Source: DATFVA01 sp963711455
GTDB taxonomy: Bacteria; Bacteroidota; Ignavibacteria; Ignavibacteriales; Ignavibacteriaceae
Assembly (NCBI GenBank): GCA_963711455.1
Contig: CAVQEH010000012.1
Span: 1 to 64,000 of the forward strand
Length of the DNA stretch: 64,000 nt
Reading direction: 5' to 3'
Positions 19,375 to 28,106 of the stretch are shown here, in pieces. The number at the start of each line of letters is the position of its first letter. Position 1 is the stretch's first letter. The notes below the pieces were generated by a model that saw only the letters and a list, made by a program, of their open reading frames with translations, was not told where the DNA came from and made no database searches. A program made the position numbers and the translations under genes.

Positions 19375-20385
19375 CTATCTATCCTGTACAGTTCTTTGCA
19401 GCATCCAGTAAGGATAAGCTTTTGGTGGTGTACTTAACTCATCAAGTCTAGCTACTTCTTCGGGTATCATTTCCCAATCCGTTGTTTTCAAATTATCTGA
19501 CAACTGCTCTTTTGTTTTTGCACCTATTATAACAGAAGAAACTCCCTGTTTTCTTAAAAGATAATTAAGCGCGGCTTGTGCAATTGTTGAATTATGATTT
19601 TTAGCAATTCTTTCCAGTTCATCAACAATATCAAATCCCTTTTCTTCATCAAATTGAAGAAACTGGTTTTGCGGATCTGATCTTCTTGCATTTTTAGGAC
19701 GTTCTTTACCTCTTCTGTATTTTCCTGTCAGGAAACCTCCACCAAGAGGACTCCATGGAAGTATTCCTAATCGCTGATCAAGGCAAAGAGGAACAAGCTC
19801 GTTTTCAAGATCACGGGAAACCAAAGAATAGTACGCTTGGAGTGTTATAAACTTTTCTAAATTTTGTTTATCAGAAATTGCAAGTGCTTTCATTAACTGC
19901 CACCCTGTATGATTTGAAGCCCCTATGTACCTTACTTTTCCGGTTCTCACAAGATCATCGAGAGCCCATAGAGTTTCTTCCTGCGGAGTATAAGGATCAA
20001 AACTATGCAGTTGATATAAATCGATGTAATCAGTTCCGAGTCTTTTTAAACTGGCATTACAATTTTCAATTATATGATGTCGTGATAATCCAACATCGTT
20101 TGGACCTTTGCCGGTTCTCCCTCTTACTTTTGTTGCAAGTATGATTTCCTTCCTATGTTTTCCCAAAGCCTTACCAAGCATTTCTTCAGCAAGACCTTCT
20201 GAATAGACATCTGCAGTATCAAAGAAATTAACTCCGCTATCAAGCGACATATTTACTAATTCGTTTGCATCTTTCTGTTCGAGTTCACCTATAGCCTTCC
20301 AGTAACCTTTGCCGCCAAAAGTCATAGCACCAAAACAAATTTCAGATATTTTTACTCCGCTGTTTCCAAGAAATCTCATTTTCAT
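19375..20385 (-). CDS. Aldo/keto reductase
   Basis: This 336-residue TIM-barrel NADPH-dependent oxidoreductase starts MKMRFLGNSGVKISEICFG, typical of the AKR superfamily. Visible parts are FFDTADVYSEGLAEEMLGKAL (catalytic Asp and Tyr near residues 56-61), the lysine of ILATKVRG, the YIDLYQLHSFD strand with catalytic His, and the cofactor loop SSVIIGAKTKEQLSDNLK near residue 300. It resembles the group acting on aldehydes and small sugars; the substrate is not predictable. It is the first gene of a two-gene minus-strand unit with the downstream quinone-reductase-like gene. Confidence 0.92.
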   Translation of the reverse strand: MKMRFLGNSGVKISEICFGAMTFGGKGYWKAIGELEQKDANELVNMSLDSGVNFFDTADVYSEGLAEEMLGKALGKHRKEIILATKVRGRTGKGPNDVGLSRHHIIENCNASLKRLGTDYIDLYQLHSFDPYTPQEETLWALDDLVRTGKVRYIGASNHTGWQLMKALAISDKQNLEKFITLQAYYSLVSRDLENELVPLCLDQRLGILPWSPLGGGFLTGKYRRGKERPKNARRSDPQNQFLQFDEEKGFDIVDELERIAKNHNSTIAQAALNYLLRKQGVSSVIIGAKTKEQLSDNLKTTDWEMIPEEVARLDELSTPPKAYPYWMLQRTVQDR

Positions 20386-20616
20386 TTTATTTCTTTCCTT
20401 TTGATTTTTTTATTAACATTTATCCTTGTTTTCAGTTTCCAAAAAGATTCTTCTTTTATATTAAATGTTAAAATTTACAGTCTAAATTTAATAAGAGTGA
20501 ATTAACAATTTGTTAAGACAGTCAAACCGGAATTAATTTTGTTGACTTCTTTAATGTATCAAAGAGTTAATGTTTAGAGTTTGGGTGTGTTGTAAAAGAT
20601 GAAATTTAAAACTTAA

Positions 20617-23600
20617 TTACTGGTATTCATCCCAGCTTTTTATAGGAAGGTTTTCCCTGCTGTAGTGTTCAATCGATTTAATAAACCTTTTAATGAACTG
20701 GACATTTGTAAATAAAGGAATATTCAGGTCAACTGCTTTTCTTCGAATGATATAATCACTGTCAAGTTCAACTTTCTCTGCAGTTTTGGGAATGTTTATA
20801 ACCAAATCAATTTTACCTTCCGAAAGATAAGTCAGTATTCCGGGTTCCGCATTATCAAAAGGACGATAAAGAACTTCGACATCAATTCCGTTTTCTTTAT
20901 AGAAGTCAGCAGTTCCTTTCGTACCGTAAAATTTTAATCCCATTTTTTTCAGAGTCAAAAGATCTTCTAAAATCTCGGCTTTGTTTTTTAATGTTCCCGT
21001 TGAAAGTAATGCAGCCTTACGTGGAAATTTATGTCCTGTTGATAAAAGACTTTTTAGAAAAGCCTCATTAAAATCATCTCCAAGACAAGCGACTTCGCCT
21101 GTTGATGACATTTCAACTCCAGTTACAGGATCGGATCCTTTTAATCTTGTAAAAGAAAACTGTGATGCTTTAATTCCCACATAATCAAGATCGAAAGATG
21201 ATTTATCAATTTTCGGAACTTTTTCACCAAGCATAAGTCTTGTAGCAATTTCAATGAAATTTATTTTTAAGGTTTTCGAAACAAATGGAAAACTTCTTGA
21301 AGCCCGCAGGTTACACTCAATTACTTTTACATCATTATCTTTTGCTATGAATTGAATGTTAAATGGTCCTGTTATCTGCAATGACTTTGCTATTCTCTTG
21401 GTAATTTGTTTTACTCTACGCATTGTTTCGAGGTAAGTCCTTTGAGGCGGAAGAACTATTGTTGCATCACCGGAATGAACCCCGGCATTTTCAACGTGCT
21501 CTGCTATTGCGTAGCAAAAAAGATCACCTTCATTTGCAACTGCATCCACTTCAATCTCCCGGGCATCTGTAATAAACTTACTTATTACAACAGGATGTTC
21601 CTTACTAATTTCAGTTGCTTTCTTTAAATATATGGCAAGCTCATCATCGTTAAGAACGATACTCATTGCTGCACCGCTCAGCACATAGCTTGGTCTTATA
21701 AGTACCGGATAGCCAACCTTTTGAGCGAAGATTTTTGCATTATCAAGATCAGTTAGTTCTTTCCATTCCGGCTGATCAACTTCTATGTCATCAAGTATCT
21801 GGGAAAATTTATGCCTGTTTTCCGCATTATCAATTTGTTCGGGGGAAGTTCCTAAAATTTTCACTCCGGCCTGATGAAGTTTCATTGCGATGTTGTTAGG
21901 AATCTGCCCTCCCATCGAAATAATAATTCCTTCAGCATTTTCTCTTTCATAAATATCCATTACCCTTTCAAATGTAAGCTGCTCAAAGTAAAGCTTATCA
22001 CAAATATCATAATCTGTACTAACTGTTTCCGGATTATAATTAATCATTATTGTTTTCTTGCCGGTTTTATTTAATGCCATTACAGCATTAACGCAGCACC
22101 AGTCAAACTCAACAGAAGAACCGATTCTATAAGCTCCGCTGCCAAGAACAATTATCTGATTTGGTTCCCCGGTTTCAATATCATCCTCTTTTCCGTGATA
22201 AGTAGTATAAAGATAATTCGTCTGCGCAGGATATTCCGCTGCAAGTGTATCAATCTGTTTAACAACCGGTATTAATTTTAATTTCTTTCGAAGTTCTCTT
22301 ATGCTTAGTTCGTCTGAGTTAATAAGCTTTGCAATCTGTAAATCGGAAAACCCGTTCATTTTAGCTTCGCGCATTAGGTCTTCAGGTATATCCGAAAGAT
22401 TTTTCCCTCTTAGCCTTGTTTCAGTTTCAATAATTTTCTTCATCTTGTAAAGAAACCAGCGGTTAATTTTGGTGAGTTCGTGAATCTTATCGATGCTGTA
22501 GCCCTTTTTCAAAGCAATGGCTATTGCAAGAATTCTTTTGTCAGTAGGATGAGCAAGTTCGGTATCAAGATTATCGAATTCAACATTGTTGCCGACAAAT
22601 CCCAGGTAGCCTAAATCAAGCATCCTGATTGCCTTTTGCAAAACCTCTTCGAATGTTCTGCCGAGCGACATTACCTCACCGACAGATTTCATCTCGGAAC
22701 CAAGCTCATTATTTACAAGTTTAAACTTTTGTAAATCCCATCTTGGAAATTTTAGTGCAACATAATCTAAAGCGGGTTCAAAGCAAGCCGAAGTCTGCTG
22801 GGTAATAATATTTTCAACTTCATTTAAGGCATAACCCAGAGCAAGTTTGGTAGCAATAAATGCCAGCGGATATCCTGTGGCTTTTGATGCGAGAGCAGAG
22901 CTTCTGCTTAGTCTTGCATTAACTTCAATTATCCTGTAATCTTCAGAATTCGGATCGAGAGCATATTGAATATTACATTCACCGATAACTCCAAGATGAC
23001 GGATCAGTTTTATCCCTATAGAACGAAGCTTAAAGTTTTCTCTTGCCGAAAGTGTCTGAACCGGGGCAATCACCACGCTGTCACCGGTATGAATTCCCAT
23101 CGGATCAATATTTTCCATTGAGCAAACAGTGATGCAGTTGTTGAAGCGATCTCTTACTATTTCATATTCTACTTCTTTCCAACCGCGTAGAGATTCCTCA
23201 ATTAATATTTGATTTGTAAAAGCGAAAGCTCTCTCTGCTTTTTCTTTAAGTTCATTTTTAGTATTTACAATTCCCGACCCGAGACCACCGAGTGCATAAG
23301 CAATACGAACCATTACAGGATAACCGATTTCCCCGGCTGCGGCAAGTGCTTCTTCAACTGATTGTGCAGTTTTACTTAGCGCAACATTAAGATTAATTTC
23401 TTTTACTCTGTCTCCAAATAAAAGCCGGTCTTCAGTATCCATTATTGCTTCAACAGGTGTTCCGAGAACCTTTACATTATAGTTGTCAAGAATACCTTTC
23501 TCATAAAGATCAACTCCGACATTAAGTGCCGTCTGTCCCCCGAACTGAAGCAGTATGCTGTCCGGTTCCTCCTTCTTAATTATTTTTTCAACAAAGTCTG

Positions 23601-23814
23601 TTTGAATAGGAAGAAAATAAACTTTATCGGCAAAATTTTCTGAGGTTTGAATTGTTGCAATATTCGGATTTATAAGAACAGTAGAGATTCCATCCTCTTT
23701 AAGTGCTTTGATTGCCTGACTGCCTGAATAATCAAACTCACCTGCCTGTCCTATCTGCAGAGCGCCTGAACCGAGTATTAAAACTTTTTTTGGTTTTCCT
23801 CTTTTGTGCATCAT
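20617..23814 (-). CDS. carB: Carbamoyl-phosphate synthase large subunit
   Basis: This 1065-residue synthetase makes carbamoyl phosphate from bicarbonate, ATP and ammonia delivered by CarA. It has two homologous halves, each opening with the same fold (KVLILGSGALQIGQAGEFDYSG near residue 9, and QIIVLGSGAYRIGSSVEFDW near 558) and each containing an ATP-grasp domain, then a C-terminal MGS-like allosteric domain (ALLSTGTLKNKAEILEDL to the end). Length fits the family. The start overlaps the carA stop by 4 bases, so the two are translationally coupled. It feeds pyrimidine and arginine synthesis. Control is likely shared with carA through the leader hairpin upstream. Confidence 0.97.
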   Translation of the reverse strand: MMHKRGKPKKVLILGSGALQIGQAGEFDYSGSQAIKALKEDGISTVLINPNIATIQTSENFADKVYFLPIQTDFVEKIIKKEEPDSILLQFGGQTALNVGVDLYEKGILDNYNVKVLGTPVEAIMDTEDRLLFGDRVKEINLNVALSKTAQSVEEALAAAGEIGYPVMVRIAYALGGLGSGIVNTKNELKEKAERAFAFTNQILIEESLRGWKEVEYEIVRDRFNNCITVCSMENIDPMGIHTGDSVVIAPVQTLSARENFKLRSIGIKLIRHLGVIGECNIQYALDPNSEDYRIIEVNARLSRSSALASKATGYPLAFIATKLALGYALNEVENIITQQTSACFEPALDYVALKFPRWDLQKFKLVNNELGSEMKSVGEVMSLGRTFEEVLQKAIRMLDLGYLGFVGNNVEFDNLDTELAHPTDKRILAIAIALKKGYSIDKIHELTKINRWFLYKMKKIIETETRLRGKNLSDIPEDLMREAKMNGFSDLQIAKLINSDELSIRELRKKLKLIPVVKQIDTLAAEYPAQTNYLYTTYHGKEDDIETGEPNQIIVLGSGAYRIGSSVEFDWCCVNAVMALNKTGKKTIMINYNPETVSTDYDICDKLYFEQLTFERVMDIYERENAEGIIISMGGQIPNNIAMKLHQAGVKILGTSPEQIDNAENRHKFSQILDDIEVDQPEWKELTDLDNAKIFAQKVGYPVLIRPSYVLSGAAMSIVLNDDELAIYLKKATEISKEHPVVISKFITDAREIEVDAVANEGDLFCYAIAEHVENAGVHSGDATIVLPPQRTYLETMRRVKQITKRIAKSLQITGPFNIQFIAKDNDVKVIECNLRASRSFPFVSKTLKINFIEIATRLMLGEKVPKIDKSSFDLDYVGIKASQFSFTRLKGSDPVTGVEMSSTGEVACLGDDFNEAFLKSLLSTGHKFPRKAALLSTGTLKNKAEILEDLLTLKKMGLKFYGTKGTADFYKENGIDVEVLYRPFDNAEPGILTYLSEGKIDLVINIPKTAEKVELDSDYIIRRKAVDLNIPLFTNVQFIKRFIKSIEHYSRENLPIKSWDEYQ

Positions 23815-24881
23815 AACGCCCTCACAAACATATCAAAGATGAATTCACTATCGTCGGGACCAGGAGAAGCCTCAGGATGGAACTGTGCTGCAAAAAATGG
23901 CTTCGAAATATGAATTATCCCTTCATTAGTTCCATCGTTATCATTTACAAACCATTCACGCCAGTCTTCAGGAAGAGTCTCCGTTTCGACTGCATAACCA
24001 TGATTCTGTGAAGTGATATAAGTTCTTTTCGTTCCTGTTTCGTTGCAGGGCTGATTGTGTCCTCTATGCCCGTATTTTAATTTATAAGTATTGGCACCGG
24101 ATGCAAGAGCAAGTATCTGGCTTCCAAGGCAAATACCGAGCATAGGGATATTTCTTCCCATCGCTTTTCTTACATTCTCTATGGTAGCAGCACACATTTT
24201 AGGATCGCCCGGTCCATTTGATAATACAATTCCATCCAGTTTTTCTTTATAAAAATCATACGTGTAGGGTACACGAAGAACTGAAATATTTCTTCCAAGA
24301 AAAGCCTGTATAACATTATTCTTTGTCCCGCAGTCAACCAGGATAACTCTTTTACCGTTCCGATTATATTCAACCGGGTCTTTAATGCTCACTTCACTTA
24401 CAAGATCGAGTTTGTTTATGTCCTGAAATTCTGTTTTTTCATTTTCATTTATTATTATTTTACCGGGCATTGTTCCTTGCTCTCTTAATTTGCATGTAAG
24501 CATTCTTGTATCAATTCCGGTGATACCCGGGATTTTTTGCTCTTTCATCCATTCCCCTAATGATTTTTTCGCATCCCAGTGTGAATATTCTTCCGAGTAA
24601 TCTAGAACAATTAATGCACGGCAGTGAACTTTATCAGATTCAAAGTTTTTATACATTCCATTTTCTTGTTCATCTCCGGGAATACCATAATTACCAATAA
24701 GAGGGTAAGTGCAGACAAGTATCTGACCGCGGTAGGAAGGATCGGTCATTGTTTCCGGGTAACCAACCATTCCAGTATTGAAAACCACTTCCCCGTTTGT
24801 ATTGCCTTCGTATCCAAAACTTTTCCCAATAAACTCAGAACCATCCTCAAGAATTAATTTTGCAACTTTCGCATCACTCAT
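23811..24881 (-). CDS. carA: Carbamoyl-phosphate synthase small subunit (glutaminase)
   Basis: This 356-residue glutamine amidotransferase hydrolyses glutamine and channels ammonia to CarB. The N-terminal domain has AKLILEDGSEFIGKSFG and VFNTGMVGYPETMTDPSYRGQ. The class I GATase domain has the nucleophile cysteine in GICLGSQ near residue 251 and the His-Glu pair in QFHPEASPGP near residue 336. Length is normal. It is transcribed from a good -35/-10 promoter at 24965-24993, with an intrinsic terminator hairpin between promoter and start codon, suggesting attenuation. Confidence 0.97.
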   Translation of the reverse strand: MSDAKVAKLILEDGSEFIGKSFGYEGNTNGEVVFNTGMVGYPETMTDPSYRGQILVCTYPLIGNYGIPGDEQENGMYKNFESDKVHCRALIVLDYSEEYSHWDAKKSLGEWMKEQKIPGITGIDTRMLTCKLREQGTMPGKIIINENEKTEFQDINKLDLVSEVSIKDPVEYNRNGKRVILVDCGTKNNVIQAFLGRNISVLRVPYTYDFYKEKLDGIVLSNGPGDPKMCAATIENVRKAMGRNIPMLGICLGSQILALASGANTYKLKYGHRGHNQPCNETGTKRTYITSQNHGYAVETETLPEDWREWFVNDNDGTNEGIIHISKPFFAAQFHPEASPGPDDSEFIFDMFVRAL

Positions 24882-24910
24882 TTAGTCATAACCTTTCAAA
24901 TAAATTTCGA

Positions 24911-24939
24911 CAAAAAAATAGCCACTCGGTGAGCGGCTA
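24911..24939 (-). terminator. Intrinsic terminator in the carAB leader (probable attenuator)
   Basis: On the minus strand TAGCCGCTC pairs with GAGTGGCTA (one G-T pair) around the loop ACC, followed directly by seven T. It sits about 35 bases before the carA start and about 20 bases after the expected transcription start, and no minus-strand gene lies upstream. A terminator here would cut off carAB, which is the layout of attenuation. The trigger (UTP level, a PyrR-like protein or something else) is not visible. Confidence 0.75.
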
Positions 24940-24964
24940 AAAATACTCTAACAGATCGGGAATA

Positions 24965-24993
24965 TTTATAAATTTTAATTTGTTACTTGTCAA
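24965..24993 (-). promoter_or_regulatory. carAB promoter, sigma-70 type
   Basis: The minus strand has TTGACA (24993-24988) and TATAAA (24970-24965) separated by exactly 17 bases. The transcript would start near 24958, leaving a leader of about 75 bases that contains the terminator hairpin. Confidence 0.7.
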
Positions 24994-25227
24994 CTATTAT
25001 CCGTTTTGAAATATAAATATACATTAAAGAGAGTATATTTTCAATTTAACAAATTAATAATTTGATTATTAAATTAGGTAAAAATAAATTCATAATGATA
25101 TTTTAATTCATTTTGAAGATTTTGATAATTAACTATTTTTTTCAACGAAACTCTTATCTGATAATTTCTGCCTCACAAAATAACCAGCTATTTTTTATTC
25201 ACTTAACCCCAATACCACCATTTAAAA
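24994..25227. other. Divergent intergenic region between carA and the PhoH gene
   Basis: Very AT-rich. The carAB promoter and leader occupy 24882-24993. In the remaining 234 bases I see no further hairpin or protein-like frame; the promoter of the phoH-like gene should lie here. Confidence 0.4.
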
Positions 25228-26571
25228 ATGAAAACCAAAAGATCTCCCAAAACTTTCATTTTAGATACAAATGTTATTTTACACGATTCGACCAGCATAC
25301 TTCAATTCCAGGAAAACGATGTAGTAATACCTTTAACAGTAATTGAAGAACTCGATCATTTCAAAAGGGGAAGTCAGGTAATAAACCTTAACGCAAGAGA
25401 GTTTGCAAGGACTCTCGATTCGCTTACCGGCACTGCGATTTTTAACGGCGGCGTTTCCCTGGGAAAAGGAAAAGGAAAAGTACGGATTGGATTTTCCAGG
25501 GGAATCAGTTCCGAGATTAAAGAACTTTTTACCGAAGACAATCCTGATCACCGCATACTTTCAGTTGCCATGGAACTATTAAAGAAAAAGAAAGACAGCT
25601 CATCAATAATTTTAGTTACCAAAGATGTAAATCTCAGGATGAAAGCAAAAGCCCTGGGAATACATGCGGAGGACTATACTACTGACAGAGTTAGTAGCGT
25701 GGAAGAACTTTACAGTGGGAAGGAAATAGTTGAGAATTTTGAAGACGATTTGATCATAAAACTTTTTCAGTCACCTTTTGAAATTGAAGCAAAAAAAATA
25801 ATCAGGAAATTAAATGCGGAACCTGTCCCTAATAAATATTATATCTTCCGTAATCCCAACAGGTCCATTCTTACTTACCTTGATAAAGATATGGAAATGT
25901 TTCATAAGGTTGATAAGAACACGATCTATGGAATTAAACCAAGAAATGCAGAACAAACATTTGCTGTTGATGCCCTGACAAATATGGACATTCCGCTTGT
26001 ATCTTTAACGGGAAAAGCCGGAACGGGTAAAACACTTCTTGCGCTTGCAAGTGCATTAAATGTACGGAAGAGTTACAGACAGATTTATATTGCAAGACCA
26101 ATTGTTCCTTTAAGCAATAAGGATATTGGTTTTCTTCCCGGAGATGTTCAAAGTAAAATTGAACCTTATATGCAGCCGCTTTGGGATAACCTTCGTGTAA
26201 TTCAGGATCAGTTTTCCGAAACCGATAAGCAGCATCAGGCAATAAACGGAATGCTTAAAGATAACAAGCTCGTAATTGAAGCTCTCTCTTACATAAGGGG
26301 AAGAAGCCTGCAGAGGATTTTCTTTATAGTTGATGAAGCACAGAATTTAACTCCGCATGAAATAAAAACAATAATCACACGTGTTGGTGAGGGATCTAAA
26401 ATCGTTTTTACAGGTGATATTTACCAGATAGATCATCCTTATCTTGATTCGCAATCAAACGGGTTATCGTACCTGATTGATCATTTTAAAGGACAAAAAC
26501 TATACGCTCATATAAATCTTGAAAAGGGAGAAAGATCCATCCTGGCAGAGCTTGCAGCCAATCTTTTATAA
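25228..26571 (+). CDS. PhoH family protein with N-terminal PIN domain (PhoH2-type)
   Basis: This 447-residue protein has an N-terminal PIN nuclease domain (FILDTNVILHD at residues 10-20, VIEELDHFK, and a late acidic ILVTKDVNLRMKA) and a C-terminal PhoH ATPase domain with Walker A GKAGTGKT near residue 263 and Walker B IFFIVDEAQN near 368. PIN-PhoH fusions are known as PhoH2 and have been reported to unwind and cleave RNA. Length and architecture are normal for the fusion. It is cytoplasmic and monocistronic or followed by the lipoprotein gene 124 bases later. An RNA-metabolism role is inferred from the family. Confidence 0.93.
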   Translation: MKTKRSPKTFILDTNVILHDSTSILQFQENDVVIPLTVIEELDHFKRGSQVINLNAREFARTLDSLTGTAIFNGGVSLGKGKGKVRIGFSRGISSEIKELFTEDNPDHRILSVAMELLKKKKDSSSIILVTKDVNLRMKAKALGIHAEDYTTDRVSSVEELYSGKEIVENFEDDLIIKLFQSPFEIEAKKIIRKLNAEPVPNKYYIFRNPNRSILTYLDKDMEMFHKVDKNTIYGIKPRNAEQTFAVDALTNMDIPLVSLTGKAGTGKTLLALASALNVRKSYRQIYIARPIVPLSNKDIGFLPGDVQSKIEPYMQPLWDNLRVIQDQFSETDKQHQAINGMLKDNKLVIEALSYIRGRSLQRIFFIVDEAQNLTPHEIKTIITRVGEGSKIVFTGDIYQIDHPYLDSQSNGLSYLIDHFKGQKLYAHINLEKGERSILAELAANLL

Positions 26572-26695
26572 GGAATTTGCGGATTACCGGATCAAAAATA
26601 TTTTATTCATCAATTGCTAAATCCCATAATACCTTCAGGTATTTTATCACGTAGTTCTTTATCTTAAACATAGTTACAATTTTTTTTGAGGAAAA

Positions 26696-27517
26696 ATGAA
26701 AAAGATATATACAAAATCAGTTTTATTTATACTTACTGCTTTACTTTTCACAGGCTGCCTCGATGTAAATACAACCATTCATTTAAATAAAGATGGTTCC
26801 GGTACACTGGAAGAATCAGTTTTAATGAGCAGCCAGGTTGTTCAAATGCTTTCAGCCTTTGCTTCTTCATTCGATTCGACTGCGGCGGATACCAATAAAT
26901 TCAGTCTCTTTAAGGAGAATGACCTGATAGCCGATACATCAAAATACGGAAGCGGTGTAAAATACATCAGCGGGAAAGAAGTGAAGGAAAACGGTAAAGA
27001 AGGATATACAGCCGTTTATTCTTTTAAAGACATTAACAAATTAAAAATAAACCAGAACCCGAACTCCAAAATTGATATGGAAGGTGTGGAATTTGAGGAG
27101 GATTCTGCAAAAGAGTTCCTTCATTTCATTTTCAAACCGGGTGAATCCGCACTCTTAACAATTAGAACTCCTTTGGATAAGAACAAAAATATGCCCATTG
27201 AAGATTCTACAGCGAATGATAGCTCTTCATCGGACCTTAAGGGAATGGATGAATTTCTGAAATTAATGAAAGATATGCATATAGCCCTAAAGTTAGATGT
27301 TAACGGAAATATTACAGAAACCAATGCAAGTTTTGTTAATGGCTCGGAGATTACCTTGTTCGATATTAATTTTAAAGGACTCTTTGATAACCCCGAGAAG
27401 CTGAAAATGTTCAAACAGCAAAACCCAAAAAATATTGAAGAGGTAAAGGAAATAATGAAAGATATACCGGGAATTAAAGTGGAACTTAACAATGAAGTGA
27501 AAGTCAGGTTTGAATAG
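26696..27517 (+). CDS. Putative lipoprotein of unknown function
   Basis: This 273-residue exported lipoprotein has a basic N-terminus (MKKIYTKS), a hydrophobic stretch and lipobox FTGC with Cys21. The mature protein begins LDVNTTIHLNKDGSGTLEESV, a pattern common in secreted proteins of this phylum in which a short beta domain follows the lipid anchor. The rest is polar and lysine rich, with no recognised enzyme motif. GAGG lies 6 bases before the ATG. The next gene begins 84 bases later on the same strand. I can say only that it is envelope-anchored. Confidence 0.8.
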   Translation: MKKIYTKSVLFILTALLFTGCLDVNTTIHLNKDGSGTLEESVLMSSQVVQMLSAFASSFDSTAADTNKFSLFKENDLIADTSKYGSGVKYISGKEVKENGKEGYTAVYSFKDINKLKINQNPNSKIDMEGVEFEEDSAKEFLHFIFKPGESALLTIRTPLDKNKNMPIEDSTANDSSSSDLKGMDEFLKLMKDMHIALKLDVNGNITETNASFVNGSEITLFDINFKGLFDNPEKLKMFKQQNPKNIEEVKEIMKDIPGIKVELNNEVKVRFE

Positions 27518-27601
27518 TTTTGATTTTCTAAAAAATATAAATCAATAAGATTTAAGCTTTGTTATATTTTATTTTAATGTGTTTAATTTATTGATTTAAT
27601 T

Positions 27602-28096
27602 ATGCAGGTTTTTACTTATCCCGTTTTCTATAAACTAATATACCGGTACGGTAACATTCCAGTTACTATCATTTTAGCAATATACCTTGTACCTGCTCTT
27701 GTAAATCTTGATAAAAACCTGCTTTATTTATTGCCTGTAATCCTGCTATTAGGAATGATTTATCTTCTTAACAGGCACTATCTTAATCTTTATAAAATTA
27801 TCCCTTATAAAATCGAAGCCGATGAAGAAAAAATGATTTGTACCGATTTTTTATTTTCAAAAAAAGAATTTACAATTTACTACAGGAATATTGAATCACT
27901 TACAGGGGGAATATTTGACGGCAGATACTCGGGTGTAATGAAAGCAAACGACAGAATTAATCAGGTTTCAATTGGGTTCTTTAACCGATTAAAAAATGCC
28001 AATAAACTTCAGACACTTCTTTTAAGCAAAGTTCCCCGTAAAGTATATGAGGATGTGGTGGAAAGAGTGGGAATCAAAAAAAAAGAAAGACGATAA
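27602..28096 (+). CDS. Small two-TM membrane protein, PH-domain-like
   Basis: This 164-residue protein has two hydrophobic segments (about residues 20-35, PVTIILAIYLVPALV, and 39-57, NLLYLLPVILLLGMIYLL) followed by a soluble domain of beta strands (YKIEADEEKMICTDFLFSKKEFTIYYRNIESLTGG, GRYSGVMKA) that resembles bacterial PH-like domains of small membrane proteins. It has a basic C-terminal tail (GIKKKERR). It is convergent with the photolyase gene, whose stop lies 10 bases away. Function unknown. Confidence 0.75.
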   Translation: MQVFTYPVFYKLIYRYGNIPVTIILAIYLVPALVNLDKNLLYLLPVILLLGMIYLLNRHYLNLYKIIPYKIEADEEKMICTDFLFSKKEFTIYYRNIESLTGGIFDGRYSGVMKANDRINQVSIGFFNRLKNANKLQTLLLSKVPRKVYEDVVERVGIKKKERR

Positions 28097-28106
28097 GAAG
28101 AAATAA

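Noticed and set aside
24911..24939. The hairpin before carA as an ordinary terminator of an upstream gene
   Set aside because: The upstream neighbour (PhoH-like) is on the opposite strand and there is no minus-strand gene between the promoter and the hairpin, so attenuation is the better reading.
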